Shown here piece after piece: positions 10,311 to 20,693 of a stretch of 64,000 nucleotides of DNA. Both the position numbers and the translations under genes were made by a program. Each line of letters starts with the position of its first letter. Position 1 is the stretch's first letter. The notes below the pieces were generated by a model. The model was not told the DNA's origin. It did no database searches and was given only the letters and a program-made list of their open reading frames with translations. Source of the stretch: Agrilutibacter niabensis (GTDB lineage: Bacteria; Pseudomonadota; Gammaproteobacteria; Xanthomonadales; Xanthomonadaceae); contig NZ_JBHSNJ010000012.1 of NCBI RefSeq assembly GCF_042657165.1, positions 930,001 through 994,000 on the forward strand, in the 5' to 3' direction.

Positions 10311-11114
10311 ATGAATGCCCTGAGACTGAGGTTTCCCAATCGCCAGCAGCCAGACCTGATCCTCGGATCGGGCGTGCATGCCATCGGCCGGGATGTCGCC
10401 GACAGGCCGGTGATCCTTGACGATCCCGCCCAGGCCATCGCGCAGTTCTGCGTCGACCGGCGCGGCGTGTGGCTGCAACTGCGCGAGGGAACCCGTGGTC
10501 TCCACGTCAATGGCCGGCCCGTGCGTCGCATGGCCTTGCTGCGGGCGGGAGACGCGGTATTCGTCGACGGCAATGAATGGCTGCTGCTGGGCGACACGCC
10601 GCCTTCAGCTCCTGCCGAGGCGACGCCTGTTCCGGGCGAATCCGCAGATCCGCGCATGGTCCTGCGTGGCGTGGGCGGTGCGCATCACGGCCGCAGCATC
10701 ACCCTCGACCAGCCGCGTCTGGTCGGACGCCTGCCAGAATGCGACATCCGCATCGACGATGCGGCGTTCGCCGATCGACATGCACGCCTGGAGCCGCATG
10801 CCGAAGGCGTGGTCCTCCGCGACCTGGGTTCGCACGAGGGCAGCCTCGTCAACGGCTGGCCGGTACGCAGCGCATTGCTGCGACCCGGCGACCAGCTCGT
10901 GTTCGACACGCAGCGCTTCATCGTCGAGGCGCCCAATCGCGATCCGCCAGCGGAAGCCCGCAAGCTGCCCACTTCCGCACCGCCGGAAGAAGCCCTCGCT
11001 CCGGCCGTCGACGCCAACCGGTCGTCGTCGGTTCGTCGCGTTCCCTGGCTGCTGCTGGCGGCCCTGTTCCTTGCCGCCGCGCTCAGCCTGCTGTTGCTGT
11101 ACGGCGCGCGGTAG
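10311..11114 (+). CDS. FHA-domain protein with C-terminal membrane anchor
   Basis: A 267-residue protein. Residues about 1-95 look like a degenerate FHA fold ('VHAIGRDVAD', then 'GLHVNGRPVR'). Residues about 115-205 are a clearer FHA domain ('LVGRLPECDIRIDDAAFADRH', then 'GSLVNGWPV'). FHA domains bind phosphothreonine peptides, although the usual Ser-x-x-His is DRHARL here. A Pro-rich linker and one transmembrane helix (VPWLLLAALFLAAALSLLLL) close the protein, placing the FHA part in the cytoplasm. No kinase or phosphatase gene is adjacent. Confidence 0.8.
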   Translation: MNALRLRFPNRQQPDLILGSGVHAIGRDVADRPVILDDPAQAIAQFCVDRRGVWLQLREGTRGLHVNGRPVRRMALLRAGDAVFVDGNEWLLLGDTPPSAPAEATPVPGESADPRMVLRGVGGAHHGRSITLDQPRLVGRLPECDIRIDDAAFADRHARLEPHAEGVVLRDLGSHEGSLVNGWPVRSALLRPGDQLVFDTQRFIVEAPNRDPPAEARKLPTSAPPEEALAPAVDANRSSSVRRVPWLLLAALFLAAALSLLLLYGAR

Positions 11115-11133
11115 GGTTGCCCTCCTTGGAAGC

Positions 11134-11151
11134 GGCGGGCTTGAGCCCGCC
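11134..11151. repeat. Short palindrome between convergent genes
   Basis: A perfect 8-bp inverted repeat (GGCGGGCT, TG, AGCCCGCC) lies between the FHA gene and msrQ and touches the msrQ stop codon. It may serve as a bidirectional terminator stem, but there is no T-run. It resembles the dispersed 'GCGGGCTTGAGCCCGC' type repeats of this bacterial group. Confidence 0.45.
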
Positions 11152-11807
11152 TACGGTCGCCCGGTCGCCGGTGCTGCTGCCCGGCGCACGTTTGCGCGCT
11201 TGTCGCGCAGATGCTTGACCAATCGCCAGCCGAGCAATGTGGCCAGAATGCCGGCGTAGAGCGCAGGCTCGCGCACGTCGGACTTCACCAGCCACCAGAA
11301 GTGCAACACCGCCAGTACGCCGACGGCATAGACAAGCTTGTGCAGGCGCGCCCAGTTGCGCCCGAGCCTGCGAATGGCCGCTTGCGTCGAGGTGATCGCC
11401 AATGGCACCAGCAGCAGCCATGCGGCGAAGCCGACGGTGATGTAGGGCCGCTTGGCGATTTCCTCGAAGATCTGCGCCCAGTAGCCGCGCAGATCCAGCA
11501 CCAGGTAGGCGGTCAGGTGCAAGGTCGCGTAGAGGAACACGTACAGCCCGAGCATGCGGCGAAAGCGCACCAGCACCGGTTTGTGGATCAGCTGGCGCAG
11601 TGGCGTGATCGCCAGCGTGAGCATCAGGAAGCGCAGCGCCCACAGGCCCAGGCGATGTTCGATCTCGGCGACGGGATCCGCGCCCAGTCCGCCGCTGCCG
11701 GTCAGGGCTTCCGCGCGGATCTGCCAGGCGAGGATCGCCGCGGGCGTCAGCGCCAGGAGATGGACAAGCGTCTTGGCGGCGACGATGCCGCGTGAAGTCC
11801 CGGCCAT
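11151..11807 (-). CDS. msrQ: Haem-binding membrane subunit of methionine sulfoxide reductase, MsrQ
   Basis: A 218-residue integral membrane protein with about six helices. It belongs to the ferric-reductase-like family and passes electrons from the quinone pool to MsrP for repair of oxidised methionine in periplasmic proteins. Haem-ligand histidines are plausible in 'LRQLIHKPV', 'YATLHLTAY' and 'LHKLVYAVG'. The gene starts four bases after the msrP stop, so the two are translationally linked. Confidence 0.93.
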   Translation of the reverse strand: MAGTSRGIVAAKTLVHLLALTPAAILAWQIRAEALTGSGGLGADPVAEIEHRLGLWALRFLMLTLAITPLRQLIHKPVLVRFRRMLGLYVFLYATLHLTAYLVLDLRGYWAQIFEEIAKRPYITVGFAAWLLLVPLAITSTQAAIRRLGRNWARLHKLVYAVGVLAVLHFWWLVKSDVREPALYAGILATLLGWRLVKHLRDKRANVRRAAAPATGRP

Positions 11808-11810
11808 CGC

Positions 11811-12782
<972 letters not shown>

Positions 12783-13008
12783 GACCGGCTCCGGCTTCTG
12801 GATTGACTATATGTCCAGAGGTGATAAGTGGGCGAAAAGTTGCGCGTGCAACCCTTGATCGCTTGGTGTTGCGCTGCGGCATACTAGAAGCCGCTGCACA
12901 CCACCCACCGCCTGGCCTGCCGACCCTCGCCTTGCCGTCTCCGGACTTGCTGCTTTAGCGGCCAGTCATGTGCCGCAAGCCGCCAACTTTCGTCGAGTCG
13001 AGGATTCC

Positions 13009-14094
13009 ATGTCACGCGTTCACAATTTCAGCGCCGGTCCCGCCACCCTTCCCGAAACCGTCCTGCGCCAGGCGCAGGAGGAAATGCTCGACTGGCGGGG
13101 CGTGGGCGCGTCGATCGTCGAACTGAGCCATCGCGGCCCCGAGTTCATCCAGGTAGCGAGCGAGGCCGAAGCCGACCTGCGCAAGCTGATGTCGATCCCG
13201 GATGAATACGCGGTGTTGTTCCTCGGCGGCGGCGCAACCACGGTCCAGGCGCTGCTCCCGCTCAACTTCGCCGCCCCCGGACAGGCCGCCGACTACGTGC
13301 TCACCGGCCATTGGGGCAAGACCGCGATCAAGCAGGCCAAGCCCTATGTGACCGCCAACGTCGCCGCGAGCAGCGAGGCCGATGGCTTCCGCAGCATTCC
13401 CGCGCGCGATACCTGGCAGCTGTCGAAGGACGCGGCCTATCTGCATTACACCGCCAACGAGACCATCCATGGCGTGGAGTTCCGCGACATTCCAGACGTG
13501 GGCGACGTGCCGCTGTTCGCCGATTTCAGCTCCAGCATCGCCTCGGAGCCGGTCGACGTCTCCAGGTTCGGCGTGATCTATGCCGGCGCACAGAAGAATC
13601 TCGGGCCGGTCGGCATCACCGTGGTCATCATCCGCCGCGACCTGCTCGAACGCGCCGGCCAGCCGCGTGCCGACATCCTCGATTACCGCTCGCACGTGAA
13701 GGGCGAGTCCATGCTCAACACGCCGCCGAGCTGGAACTGGTACCTGCTCGGACTCACCGTGAAATGGATGCTGGCCGAAGGGGGCGTCGAGGAGTTCGCG
13801 CGCCGCAGCGCGCGCAAGTCGGCCCTGCTGTACGACGTGATCGACAGCTCCGGCGGTTTCTATCGCAACGAGGTCGATCCCGGCGTGCGTTCGCGCATGA
13901 ACGTGCCGTTCTTCCTGCATGACGAAGCGCTCGACAAGCCCTTCCTCAAGGAAGCCGACGCGGCCGGCCTGATCTCCCTCAAGGGGCACCGCGCGCTCGG
14001 CGGCATGCGCGCTTCCATCTACAACGCGATGTCGGAGGCTGGCGTGCAGGCGCTCGCGGGCTTCATGCGCGATTTCAGGCAAAGGCACGGGTAA
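13009..14094 (+). CDS. serC: Phosphoserine aminotransferase
   Basis: A 361-residue PLP enzyme converting 3-phosphohydroxypyruvate and glutamate to phosphoserine (serine pathway), also used in pyridoxal phosphate synthesis. Its start 'VHNFSAGPATLPETVL' is diagnostic. The PLP lysine is in 'YAGAQKNLGPVG' near residue 195. It is the first gene of an overlapping operon: its TAA shares a base with the pheA ATG (TAATG at 14092-14096). I chose the start at 13009 over an upstream codon by family comparison. Confidence 0.97.
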   Translation: MSRVHNFSAGPATLPETVLRQAQEEMLDWRGVGASIVELSHRGPEFIQVASEAEADLRKLMSIPDEYAVLFLGGGATTVQALLPLNFAAPGQAADYVLTGHWGKTAIKQAKPYVTANVAASSEADGFRSIPARDTWQLSKDAAYLHYTANETIHGVEFRDIPDVGDVPLFADFSSSIASEPVDVSRFGVIYAGAQKNLGPVGITVVIIRRDLLERAGQPRADILDYRSHVKGESMLNTPPSWNWYLLGLTVKWMLAEGGVEEFARRSARKSALLYDVIDSSGGFYRNEVDPGVRSRMNVPFFLHDEALDKPFLKEADAAGLISLKGHRALGGMRASIYNAMSEAGVQALAGFMRDFRQRHG

Positions 14095-15293
14095 TGGCGG
14101 GCAAAGGTTCACGAAGCAAGGCGGCGAAGCCGAAGACGAAGAGTGCGAAGGCACCGGCGCGGAAGAGTCCGAAGGCGACGCCAGCCCGGCAGGAGCCGGC
14201 GCCCGTCATCGAAACGAAACTGGACCTGGGCGAGCTGCGCCAGCGCATCGATGGCATCGATCGCCACATCCAGGACCTGATCGCCGAGCGCGCGCAGTTC
14301 GCCAACCAGGTCGGCAAGGCCAAGGGCAAGCTCGCCGCGGCGGTCGACTATTACCGTCCCGAGCGCGAGGCGCAGGTATTGCGCCGGGTCGTCGACCGCA
14401 ACGACGGCCCGCTCAACGACGAAGTGCTGGTGCGGCTGTTCCGCGAGATCATGTCGGCCTGCCTGGCCCAGCAGGAGCCGCTGAAGATCGGCTTCCTCGG
14501 TCCGGAAGGCACGCATTCGCAGCAGGCGGTCTACAAGCACTTCGGGCACTCGATCCACGGGCTGCCACTGGCGAGCATCGAGGAAGTGTTCCAGGAAGTG
14601 GAAGCCGGCCACGCCGATTTCGGCGTGGTGCCGGTGGAGAACTCCACCCAGGGCACGATCCAGTCGACGCTGGACATGTTCCTCACCTCGACGCTGAAGA
14701 TCTGCGGCGAAGTGGAGCTGCGCGTGCACCAGCACCTGCTCTCGCGCGCCAGCCGCCTTGAAGACATCGAGCGCGTCTATTCCCATCCGCAGTCGTTCGC
14801 GCAGTGCAAGGCGTGGCTGCGCCAGTACCTGCCGAAGGCCGAGAAGATCGCCGTCAGCAGCAACGCCGATGCCGCCAAGCGGGCACGCAATGCCGACGAT
14901 GCGGCGGCGATCGCCGGCATCAGCGCGGCCACCGTCTATGGCCTGAAGTCGCTGGCGGGCCCGATCGAGGATCGCCCGGACAACACCACGCGATTCCTGG
15001 TGCTGGGGCGCGAGTTGTTCCCGCCGTCGGGCAACGACCGCACCTCGCTGCTGGTCTTCGTCAAGGACCAGCCGGGCGCGCTGTACCACGTGCTTGCCCC
15101 GTTCGCGAAGCACGGCCTGAGCATGAACCGGATCGAATCCCGGCCCGGTCACACCGGCCTGTGGCAGTACGCGTTCTTCATCGACATCGCTGGCCATGCG
15201 CAGGAAGAAGCCATGCGCCGCGCGCTGGACGAGGTCGGCGAGTTCGCGCAGGAAGTGAAGGTGCTGGGTTCCTACCCGGTCGCGATTGCCTGA
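14094..15293 (+). CDS. pheA: Chorismate mutase / prephenate dehydratase
   Basis: A 399-residue bifunctional enzyme making phenylpyruvate from chorismate. A Lys/Ala/Pro-rich extension (1-40) is followed by an AroQ mutase domain (43-130, 'RQRIDGIDRHIQDLI'), the dehydratase domain (about 125-305: 'IGFLGPEGTHSQQAV', 'VPVENSTQGTIQ') and a C-terminal ACT domain (about 310-390) with the phenylalanine-binding 'ESRPG'. Feedback inhibition by phenylalanine is therefore expected. The basic extension is longer than in E. coli. It overlaps serC by one base and is followed by hisC after 37 bp. Confidence 0.97.
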   Translation: MAGKGSRSKAAKPKTKSAKAPARKSPKATPARQEPAPVIETKLDLGELRQRIDGIDRHIQDLIAERAQFANQVGKAKGKLAAAVDYYRPEREAQVLRRVVDRNDGPLNDEVLVRLFREIMSACLAQQEPLKIGFLGPEGTHSQQAVYKHFGHSIHGLPLASIEEVFQEVEAGHADFGVVPVENSTQGTIQSTLDMFLTSTLKICGEVELRVHQHLLSRASRLEDIERVYSHPQSFAQCKAWLRQYLPKAEKIAVSSNADAAKRARNADDAAAIAGISAATVYGLKSLAGPIEDRPDNTTRFLVLGRELFPPSGNDRTSLLVFVKDQPGALYHVLAPFAKHGLSMNRIESRPGHTGLWQYAFFIDIAGHAQEEAMRRALDEVGEFAQEVKVLGSYPVAIA

Positions 15294-15330
15294 GCCGTCC
15301 CCATGAGCAACCAATCGTGAGCGCCGTGGC

Positions 15331-16491
15331 ATGAGCGCGGTGGAGAAGCCGATGCAGGATGAAAGCCGGCACGACGAGAGCTGGTTCGCCGCGCGCGCCT
15401 CGCGTGGGGTACAGGGGCTGCGCGCGTACGACCCCGGACATGACCTGGTGGCCTTCCGCCGCAAATTCGGCGAGGGCCTGGTCGAACTGGGTTCCAATGA
15501 AAATCCCTACGGTCCGTCGCCGGCCGCGCGCATGGCGATGCTCGACCAGTTGCATTCGCTGCACCGCTATCCCGACCCGTTGGGCCTGGACCTGAAGCGC
15601 GCGCTGGCGGCGAAGCACGGCGTCGACGTGGCGCAGATCCTGCTCGGCAACGGATCCCATGAGCTGCTGATGCAGTTGGGGCAGGTGTTCGCGGGCGAGG
15701 GCGACGAGGTGGTGTTCTCGCGCTACGGCTTCGCCGTGTTCGCATTGGCGACGCAGTGCGCCGGGGCGCGGGCCCGCGTGGTCGATGCCTTGCCGCGCAC
15801 GCACGCCACGATGCCGCTGGGCCACGACCTCGACGCGATCGCCGCCGCCATCACGGCGGCAACGAAACTGGTGTACGTGGCCAATCCCAACAATCCGACC
15901 GGCACCTGGTTCGGCCGAGAGGCATTGGTGGCGTTCCTTGCCCGGATCCCCGCCGACGTCATCGTGGTGTTCGACGAAGCCTATGCCGAGATGGCCGACG
16001 CGCCTGATTACGCAAGCGCACTGCCACTGCTGGCACGGCATTCCAACCTGGTCGTGACCCGTACCTTCAGCAAGGCGTATGGCCTTGCCGGCCTGCGTGT
16101 GGGTTACCTGCTGGGGGCGCCTGGCCTGGTCGCGGTGATGGAACGCGTGCGCGAAAGCTTCAACGTCAACGGCCCCGCGCTCGCCGCATGCGAAGCCGTG
16201 CTGGACGATGCGGTGCACCTGAAGTGGTCGCTGGAGCGCAATGCCGCCGAACGCGCCTGGCTCGGCGAGGCGCTGCAGCAGCGTCGCCTGCGGGCGTTCC
16301 CGTCGCAGACCAACTTCCTGCTGGTCGAATTCGGTCCGGATACTTCGCTGGTCGAGGCTGCCCTGATCGCGCAGGGCGTGATCCTGCGCCCGATGGGCGG
16401 TTATGGCTTGGCCGACTGCCTGCGCATCACCGTCGGTACGCGCGACGAGAACCAGCGCCTGCTCGATGCCTTGGACAGGGTGCTGGCGTGA
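15331..16491 (+). CDS. hisC: Histidinol-phosphate aminotransferase
   Basis: A 386-residue fold-type I PLP enzyme. 'ELGSNENPYGPSP' near residue 50 and 'YPDPLG' are HisC signatures, and the PLP lysine is in 'TRTFSKAYGLAGLRVGY'. Placed between pheA and aroA, it may act on aromatic oxo acids (phenylpyruvate or hydroxyphenylpyruvate to Phe or Tyr) as well as on imidazole-acetol phosphate. This dual role is inferred from context. A shorter reading starts at MQDES. Its stop overlaps the aroA start. Confidence 0.93.
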   Translation: MSAVEKPMQDESRHDESWFAARASRGVQGLRAYDPGHDLVAFRRKFGEGLVELGSNENPYGPSPAARMAMLDQLHSLHRYPDPLGLDLKRALAAKHGVDVAQILLGNGSHELLMQLGQVFAGEGDEVVFSRYGFAVFALATQCAGARARVVDALPRTHATMPLGHDLDAIAAAITAATKLVYVANPNNPTGTWFGREALVAFLARIPADVIVVFDEAYAEMADAPDYASALPLLARHSNLVVTRTFSKAYGLAGLRVGYLLGAPGLVAVMERVRESFNVNGPALAACEAVLDDAVHLKWSLERNAAERAWLGEALQQRRLRAFPSQTNFLLVEFGPDTSLVEAALIAQGVILRPMGGYGLADCLRITVGTRDENQRLLDALDRVLA

Positions 16492-17798
16492 GCGGCGCCT
16501 CGGCACACTGGGTTGCGTCGCTGGGTAATGCACTGACAGGTTCCGTACGCGTCCCGGGCGACAAGTCGGTATCGCATCGCGCGGTGATGCTCGGCGCGAT
16601 TGCCGAAGGCACCACCCGCATTCGAGGCTTCCTCGAAGGCGAGGACACCCGCGCCACGGCGCGGGTGCTCTGCCGGCTGGGCGTGCGGATCGATGCTCCC
16701 GGCGATGGCGAGCGGCTCGTGCAGGGCGTGGGCCTGAACGGCCTGCGCGGTACCGAAGCTGCGCTGGATTGCGGCAATGCCGGCACCGGCATGCGCCTGC
16801 TGGCCGGCCTGCTTGCCGCGCAGTCCTTCGACAGCACGCTCATCGGCGACGAATCGCTGTCGAAGCGGCCGATGCGGCGCGTGATCGATCCACTGGCCGC
16901 CATGGGCGCCCGCATCGAGAGCGAACCCGGTGGCCTGCCGCCCCTGCGCATCTTCGGCGGCGCACGCCTGCGTGGCGTCGAGACGGCTACACCTGTCGCC
17001 AGTGCGCAGGTGAAATCCGCGCTACTGCTGGCGGGGCTCTATGCCGAAGGCGAGACCGTCGTGCGCGAGCCGCACCCCACGCGTGATTACACCGAAAGGA
17101 TGTTGGCCGCGTTCGGCTACCCCATCGAATTCACGCCGGGGGTTGCGCGCCTGCGCGGCGGACATCGGCTGACCGCGATCGATATCGACGTACCCGCGGA
17201 TCTTTCCTCGGCCGCGTTCTTCATCGTGGCGGCCACGCTGGTCCCCGGTTCCGTGTTGCGCATCGAAGCCGTCGGCATGAATCCCCGGCGCACCGGCCTG
17301 CTGGAAGCCCTGCGTGCGATGGGCGCGGACATCCGCGAGGAAAACCGCCACGAGCAGGGCGGCGAACCCGTGGCCGACCTGGTCGTGCGCCACGCACCGC
17401 TCCACGGCATCGACGTCCCGGTGGATATCGTGCCGGACATGATCGACGAGTTCCCCGCGCTGTTCGTCGCCGCCGCTTGCGCGAAGGGCCGCACGATCGT
17501 GCGTGGCGCCGCCGAGCTGCGCGTCAAGGAATCCGACCGCATCGCCACGATGGCGACGGGCCTGCGTGCGCTCGGTATCGGCGTCGAGGAAACCCCGGAC
17601 GGCGCCGTGATCGAAGGCGGGCGCCTGGGCGGCGGCGTGGTGGAAAGCCATGGGGACCATCGCATCGCCATGAGTTTCGCCGTGGCTGCCCAACTGACGG
17701 ACGGCAACGTGCGCATCAACGATGTCGCGAACGTGGCGACGTCCTTCCCCGGCTTCGTCGCGCTGGCGCGCGAAGCGGGAATGAACCTGGCCGACTGA
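16488..17798 (+). CDS. aroA: 3-phosphoshikimate 1-carboxyvinyltransferase (EPSP synthase)
   Basis: A 436-residue shikimate-pathway enzyme that joins PEP to shikimate 3-phosphate. It starts with GTG, overlapping the hisC stop as GTGA (16488-16491), with GGACAGG upstream as ribosome site. Signatures are 'VPGDKSVSHRAVMLG' and 'NAGTGMRLLAGL' near the N-terminus, and 'ELRVKESDRIATMATGL' with 'DHRIAMSFAV' near the C-terminus. The NAGTGMR form differs from the NAGTAMRPL seen in enteric enzymes. It is the last gene of the serC-pheA-hisC-aroA operon, and there is no tyrA in this unit. Confidence 0.96.
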   Translation: MSGASAHWVASLGNALTGSVRVPGDKSVSHRAVMLGAIAEGTTRIRGFLEGEDTRATARVLCRLGVRIDAPGDGERLVQGVGLNGLRGTEAALDCGNAGTGMRLLAGLLAAQSFDSTLIGDESLSKRPMRRVIDPLAAMGARIESEPGGLPPLRIFGGARLRGVETATPVASAQVKSALLLAGLYAEGETVVREPHPTRDYTERMLAAFGYPIEFTPGVARLRGGHRLTAIDIDVPADLSSAAFFIVAATLVPGSVLRIEAVGMNPRRTGLLEALRAMGADIREENRHEQGGEPVADLVVRHAPLHGIDVPVDIVPDMIDEFPALFVAAACAKGRTIVRGAAELRVKESDRIATMATGLRALGIGVEETPDGAVIEGGRLGGGVVESHGDHRIAMSFAVAAQLTDGNVRINDVANVATSFPGFVALAREAGMNLAD

Positions 17799-17830
17799 CC
17801 GGGTTCACGCCGCGCGGCGCGAAGCGCGCG

Positions 17831-18481
17831 TCAGTTCCTGAAGTTGATCGGCACCTGCACCCGCCCGGTAGTGGGTCGGCCATCGGCCATCGCCGGACGG
17901 AAACGCCAGTGGCGCACGGCGTCCACGGCAGCACGATCGAGCAGTCGTGAGCCGCTGCTCCTGGCCACCTCGACCGACGACGGCACACCGTCGAGTCCGA
18001 CTTCCGCGCTCACCAGAACCGTGCCCTGCTCGCCGTTGCGCAGGGCGCGCGCCGGATACTTAGGCGCCGGCGTGGATATGGGCTGCGGTTGCGACGTCGC
18101 CACCGGGGCGATCGGGCGCGGTGCCGGGGCGGATGCGACCGACGGCGGGGGCGGTGGCGCGGTTTCGACCAGGCGCGGTTTTTCCTCGTCGTCCTGGCCA
18201 CGCGCGGGGGCGGCCATCGCCACGTCGCTGGCCTCGCCCGCGCCCGAGGCGATCGGTGCCGGCAGGGGTGCGTACTGGGGACTGGCGGCGGTGGGTGCGG
18301 CCGGACCTGCGCGGTAGAAATCGTTGCGGCCGCCGCGCCAGACCAGCAGGAACAGCACCAGGCCCAATGCGAATGCACCCAGCACCCACAGCAGGGCCCG
18401 GCGCGAAGGCAGCCAGGCAGCGAAATCGATGGGGCGGTGGGAAGGGGGCACTGCGGGGCCGGGCGTTGCGGACTGGGTCAT
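17831..18481 (-). CDS. TonB-family energy transducer
   Basis: A 216-residue inner-membrane protein. One N-terminal helix (LLWVLGAFALGLVLFLLVW) is followed by a long Ala/Pro-rich periplasmic spacer (about 55-135) and a C-terminal TonB domain ('PKYPARALRNGEQGTVLVSAEV' region and 'AAVDAVRHWRFRPA'). TonB-type proteins pass proton-motive force to outer-membrane receptors; the short length suggests a paralogue rather than the main TonB, and no exbBD is adjacent. I prefer the ATG at 18481, although 18493 is also possible. It is convergent with aroA and divergent from serS. Confidence 0.85.
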   Translation of the reverse strand: MTQSATPGPAVPPSHRPIDFAAWLPSRRALLWVLGAFALGLVLFLLVWRGGRNDFYRAGPAAPTAASPQYAPLPAPIASGAGEASDVAMAAPARGQDDEEKPRLVETAPPPPPSVASAPAPRPIAPVATSQPQPISTPAPKYPARALRNGEQGTVLVSAEVGLDGVPSSVEVARSSGSRLLDRAAVDAVRHWRFRPAMADGRPTTGRVQVPINFRN

Positions 18482-18599
18482 GGGGAAGCGCATCGGGGGA
18501 TAGCCCCGATGGTGACGGTCGGCTTGTTAATAATTGGGCAACCGACGCGACAAGCCTGCGATAATCGCGAGCTTCGTCACCTTTGCATCCACGCCCGCC

Positions 18600-19892
18600 A
18601 TGCTCGACCCGACCCTGCTGCGCCAGAACCCCACCGAACTCGCCGCGCGCCTGCGCGAGACCCGTGGCTTCGACTTCGACGCCGCCGCGCTGGAGTCGCT
18701 GGAAAGCGAGCGCAAGCAGATCCAGATCCGCACCCAGGAACTGCAGAACCTGCGCAACACGCGCAGCAAGGCGATCGGGCAGGCCAAGGCCAAGGGCGAG
18801 GACGTCGCGGCGCTGATGGCCGAGGTCGCCGGTTTCGGCGAGGAACTCAAGGCATCGGAGCATCGCCTCGATGCCATCCGCGCGCAGATCGAAGATATCG
18901 CGCTACTCATCCCCAACATCCCGCACGAATCGGTGCCGCTCGGCCAGGACGAAGCGCACAACGCCGAACAGCACCGCTGGGGCACGCCGCGCGCGTTCGA
19001 TTTCGCGGTCAAGGACCATGTCGAACTCGGCGCCCGCAACGGCTGGCTCGACGGCGATACGGCCGCGAAGCTCAGCGGTGCGCGCTTCACCGTGTTGCGT
19101 GGCCCGCTGGCGCGCCTGCATCGCGCGCTGGCGCAGTTCATGCTCGACCTGCACACCGGCGAGCATGGCTACCAGGAAACCAACGTCCCGCTGCTGGTGA
19201 ACGCCGATTCGATGCGCGGCACGGGGCAGCTGCCGAAATTCGAGGAGGACTTGTTCGCCACGACGGTGGGCGAGGGCGAACACGCGCACAAGCGTTACCT
19301 CATCCCGACGTCGGAAGTGCCGCTCACGAACATCGTCCGCGACGAGATCGTCGAAGCCGACGCGCTGCCGCTGCGCATGACCGCGCATTCGATGTGCTTC
19401 CGCGCCGAGGCCGGCAGCCATGGCCGCGATACGCGCGGCATGATCCGCCAGCACCAGTTCGAGAAGGTGGAGCTGGTCTCGATCACCACGCCGGATGAGA
19501 GCTACGCCGAGCACGAGCGCATGACCCGCTGCGCCGAAGTCGTGCTGGAGAAGCTGGGCCTGCCGTACCGCCGCGTGCTGCTGTGCACCGGCGACATGGG
19601 CTTCGCCGCCACCAAGACCTACGACCTCGAAGTCTGGCTGCCGTCGCAGGGCACCTACCGCGAGATCTCGTCCTGCTCCAATTGCGAATCCTTCCAGGCG
19701 CGGCGCATGCAGTCCCGCTGGCGCAATCCCGCCACCGGCAAGCCGGAACTCGCGCACACGCTCAACGGTTCCGGCGTGGCGGTCGGCCGCGCGCTGATCG
19801 CGGTGATGGAGAACTACCAGAACGCGGACGGTTCGATCACGGTGCCCGAGGCGCTGCGCCCGTACATGGGCGGTGCCGATCGCATCGCCTGA
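18600..19892 (+). CDS. serS: Seryl-tRNA synthetase
   Basis: A 430-residue class II aminoacyl-tRNA synthetase. The N-terminal antiparallel coiled coil (about 30-100) binds the long variable arm of tRNA-Ser. Motif 2 appears as 'CFRAEAGSHGRDTRGM' and motif 3 as 'NGSGVAVGRALIAVMEN'. The start at 18600 (MLDPTLLRQNP) is the family start. The gene is followed by a strong terminator. A tRNA-Ser gene lies 1.9 kb downstream, but the two are not in one transcription unit. Confidence 0.97.
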   Translation: MLDPTLLRQNPTELAARLRETRGFDFDAAALESLESERKQIQIRTQELQNLRNTRSKAIGQAKAKGEDVAALMAEVAGFGEELKASEHRLDAIRAQIEDIALLIPNIPHESVPLGQDEAHNAEQHRWGTPRAFDFAVKDHVELGARNGWLDGDTAAKLSGARFTVLRGPLARLHRALAQFMLDLHTGEHGYQETNVPLLVNADSMRGTGQLPKFEEDLFATTVGEGEHAHKRYLIPTSEVPLTNIVRDEIVEADALPLRMTAHSMCFRAEAGSHGRDTRGMIRQHQFEKVELVSITTPDESYAEHERMTRCAEVVLEKLGLPYRRVLLCTGDMGFAATKTYDLEVWLPSQGTYREISSCSNCESFQARRMQSRWRNPATGKPELAHTLNGSGVAVGRALIAVMENYQNADGSITVPEALRPYMGGADRIA

Positions 19893-19996
19893 TCGCTGCT
19901 GGCGGCAGAAAAAGGAACGGGCCCGCATTGCGGGCCCGTTTTGCATTCCGGCATAGGGGAGGGACGCCGGGAACGCATGGCTGGATCAGGCTGGAA
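19893..19996. other. Spacer of convergent serS and azoR
   Basis: Apart from the terminator stem already listed, nothing is recognised here. Confidence 0.5.
19916..19942. terminator. Intrinsic terminator between serS and azoR
   Basis: A perfect 11-bp stem (AACGGGCCCGC, loop ATT, complement) is followed by T residues, with A residues on the other side. It can therefore stop transcription from both convergent genes. Confidence 0.9.
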
Positions 19997-20578
19997 TCAG
20001 GCCGCTTCGCGCAGCGGTACCGCGATCGCCGCCTTCGCGCCTTCCAGTGCGTCGGTGCGGTGCTGCGGCGAGTACGCCACGCCTTCGGCGCGCACGAACT
20101 CGATCTCGGTGATGCCGAGGAAACCGAACACCTGGCGCAGGTACGCTTCCTGGAAATCGGCCGGGCTGTTGTCGCCGTAGATGCCACCACGACCGCTGGC
20201 GATCACCAGGCGCTTGCCCTTGGCCAGGCCTTCCGGGCCGTTCTCGGTGTAGCGGAACGTCCGGCCGGCGACGGCCACGCGGTCGATCCAGGCCTTCAGC
20301 GTCGACGGCACGCTGAAGTTGTACATCGGCGCCCCCATAACGATGACGTCGCTGTCCAGGAACTCCTGCATCGCCTGTTCGCCGGCTTCGGCGACCGCCT
20401 GGTCGACCTGGGCGAGCACCGGGCCGGTCAGGTGGGGCAGCGGCTGGGCGTCGAGGTCACGGTAGGTGACGGACAGGCCAGGCACGGCCTGCTCCCAGCG
20501 TGCGACGATCGCAGCGGTAAGCTCGCGGGTAACGGAACCAGTGCCGGTGGCGGCGGAGTCGATATGCAGCAGTTTCAT
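19997..20578 (-). CDS. azoR: FMN-dependent NADH-azoreductase
   Basis: A 193-residue flavodoxin-fold quinone/azo reductase. 'MKLLHIDSAATG' binds FMN phosphate, 'APMYNFSVPSTLKAWIDRV' and 'SGRGGIYG' are family hallmarks. AzoR enzymes detoxify quinones and azo compounds by two-electron reduction. I chose the start at 20578 with GGGAG upstream. It is divergent from a LysR gene that probably controls it (inference from orientation). Confidence 0.93.
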   Translation of the reverse strand: MKLLHIDSAATGTGSVTRELTAAIVARWEQAVPGLSVTYRDLDAQPLPHLTGPVLAQVDQAVAEAGEQAMQEFLDSDVIVMGAPMYNFSVPSTLKAWIDRVAVAGRTFRYTENGPEGLAKGKRLVIASGRGGIYGDNSPADFQEAYLRQVFGFLGITEIEFVRAEGVAYSPQHRTDALEGAKAAIAVPLREAA

Positions 20579-20668
20579 GGGGCTCTCCCGATGGATGCGG
20601 CCAGGGCCGCGTTGGACGCCACTTTCCACTGTTGCAGGAGTAGGATAAAGTTGGTTTAATATCACTGA

Positions 20669-20683
20669 CTGTTCTGAAAACAG
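20669..20683. promoter_or_regulatory. Candidate LysR operator
   Basis: The imperfect palindrome CTGTT-N5-AACAG lies 10 bp before the LysR start codon in the azoR-lysR divergent spacer. LysR-type proteins commonly bind such interrupted dyads and repress their own gene. This assignment is by position only. Confidence 0.35.
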
Positions 20684-20693
20684 GATTATCGCC

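Noticed and set aside
12783..13008. sigma-70 promoter for serC (TTGATC and CATACT)
   Set aside because: The hexamers near 12855 and 12880 are spaced about 19 bp apart with poor match. I would not defend this without start-site data.
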